Origin: Planctomycetota bacterium
GTDB lineage: Bacteria; Planctomycetota; Phycisphaerae; WQYP01
DNA length: 5,016 nucleotides
Direction: 5' to 3'
Assembly: GCA_021838985.1 (NCBI GenBank)
Contig: JAKCCC010000202.1
Location: 1 to 5,016 of the forward strand
Each line of letters opens with the position of its first letter. Position 1 is the first letter of the stretch. The position numbers were made by a program, and so were the translations under genes. Under the pieces are notes generated by a model, which was not told the DNA's origin, ran no database searches, and saw only the letters and a list, made by a program, of their open reading frames with translations. Positions 4,917-5,016 of the stretch are shown here, one piece after another.

Positions 4917-5016
4917 ATGACCAGCAGCGCCACGATTAAATTGCAACGGCGGCAACGTCGCCAAGCCCGGGTTCGCGGTTCGATACGCGGAACCACCGCT
5001 CGGCCGCGCCTGGCGG
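4917..5016 (+). CDS. rplR: 50S ribosomal protein L18, N-terminal part (3' end outside window)
   Basis: L18 binds 5S rRNA with L5 and joins it to the 50S central protuberance. Only the first 33 codons are inside the window. They give a very basic N-terminus (LQRRQRRQARVRGSIRGT) followed by TARPRLA, which matches the conserved L18 element in which G-T-x-x-R-P-R-L precedes the first strand of the fold. Position directly after rplF agrees with the canonical order. The start is ATG 4917, with a strong GGGAGG (4907-4912) 4 nt upstream. An in-frame ATG at 4902 follows a stop (4899-4901) but has no binding site and would place the Shine-Dalgarno inside the gene. A 154-nt spacer with several hairpins precedes it. 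Confidence 0.92.
   Translation, partial: MTSSATIKLQRRQRRQARVRGSIRGTTARPRLA

Noticed and set aside
4181..4996. 271-codon open frame on the - strand opposite rplF and rplR
   Set aside because: Antisense shadow; composition is unlike a real protein and there is no convincing start context.

Overview
The window is a stretch of a bacterial S10-spc ribosomal protein operon, entirely on the + strand. The order is rpsC (3' part), rplP, rpmC, rpsQ, rplN, rplX, rplE, rpsN, rpsH, rplF and rplR (5' part), i.e. S3-L16-L29-S17-L14-L24-L5-S14-S8-L6-L18. This is the canonical bacterial order with nothing inserted, lost or rearranged. All eleven products were recognised from their protein sequence. None looks broken; the first and last are cut only by the window edges.

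The DNA is GC-rich by eye (above 60%). The protein style suggests Planctomycetota or a related PVC-type lineage. Pointers are an S3 C-terminal domain with EK-x-S-x-GSIPL-x-TLQA instead of the proteobacterial EWYREG-VPLHTLRAD, an 89-residue S14 without zinc cysteines, a six-residue insertion in L14, and added tails on S17 and L5. This is inference from remembered family sequences, not a search, and I hold it at about 50%.

The layout alternates between tight and loose spacing. The tight blocks are rplP-rpmC (9 nt), rpsQ-rplN-rplX-rplE (13, 12 and 32 nt) and rpsH-rplF (8 nt); several Shine-Dalgarno sequences there overlap the preceding stop codon. The loose spacers are rpsC-rplP (60 nt), rpmC-rpsQ (117), rplE-rpsN (117), rpsN-rpsH (208) and rplF-rplR (154). 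None holds a recognisable gene, but all five contain stem-loop sequences. The clearest is a 30-nt near-perfect inverted repeat between rplF and rplR; the rpsN-rpsH spacer has three clean stem-loops in a row. One spacer also has an exact 17-bp tandem duplication. None of the hairpins is followed by a T-run, so they do not look like intrinsic terminators.

The products assemble into one machine. S3, S14, S17 and S8 belong to the 30S subunit; L16, L29, L14, L24, L5, L6 and L18 belong to the 50S subunit. L5 and L18 together carry 5S rRNA into the central protuberance. I see no mobile element, CRISPR array, tRNA or rRNA gene, defence gene or new enzymatic system. The items worth a second look are the structured spacers, the Ala/Pro-rich L5 N-terminal extension built partly by an in-frame repeat, and the extended S17.
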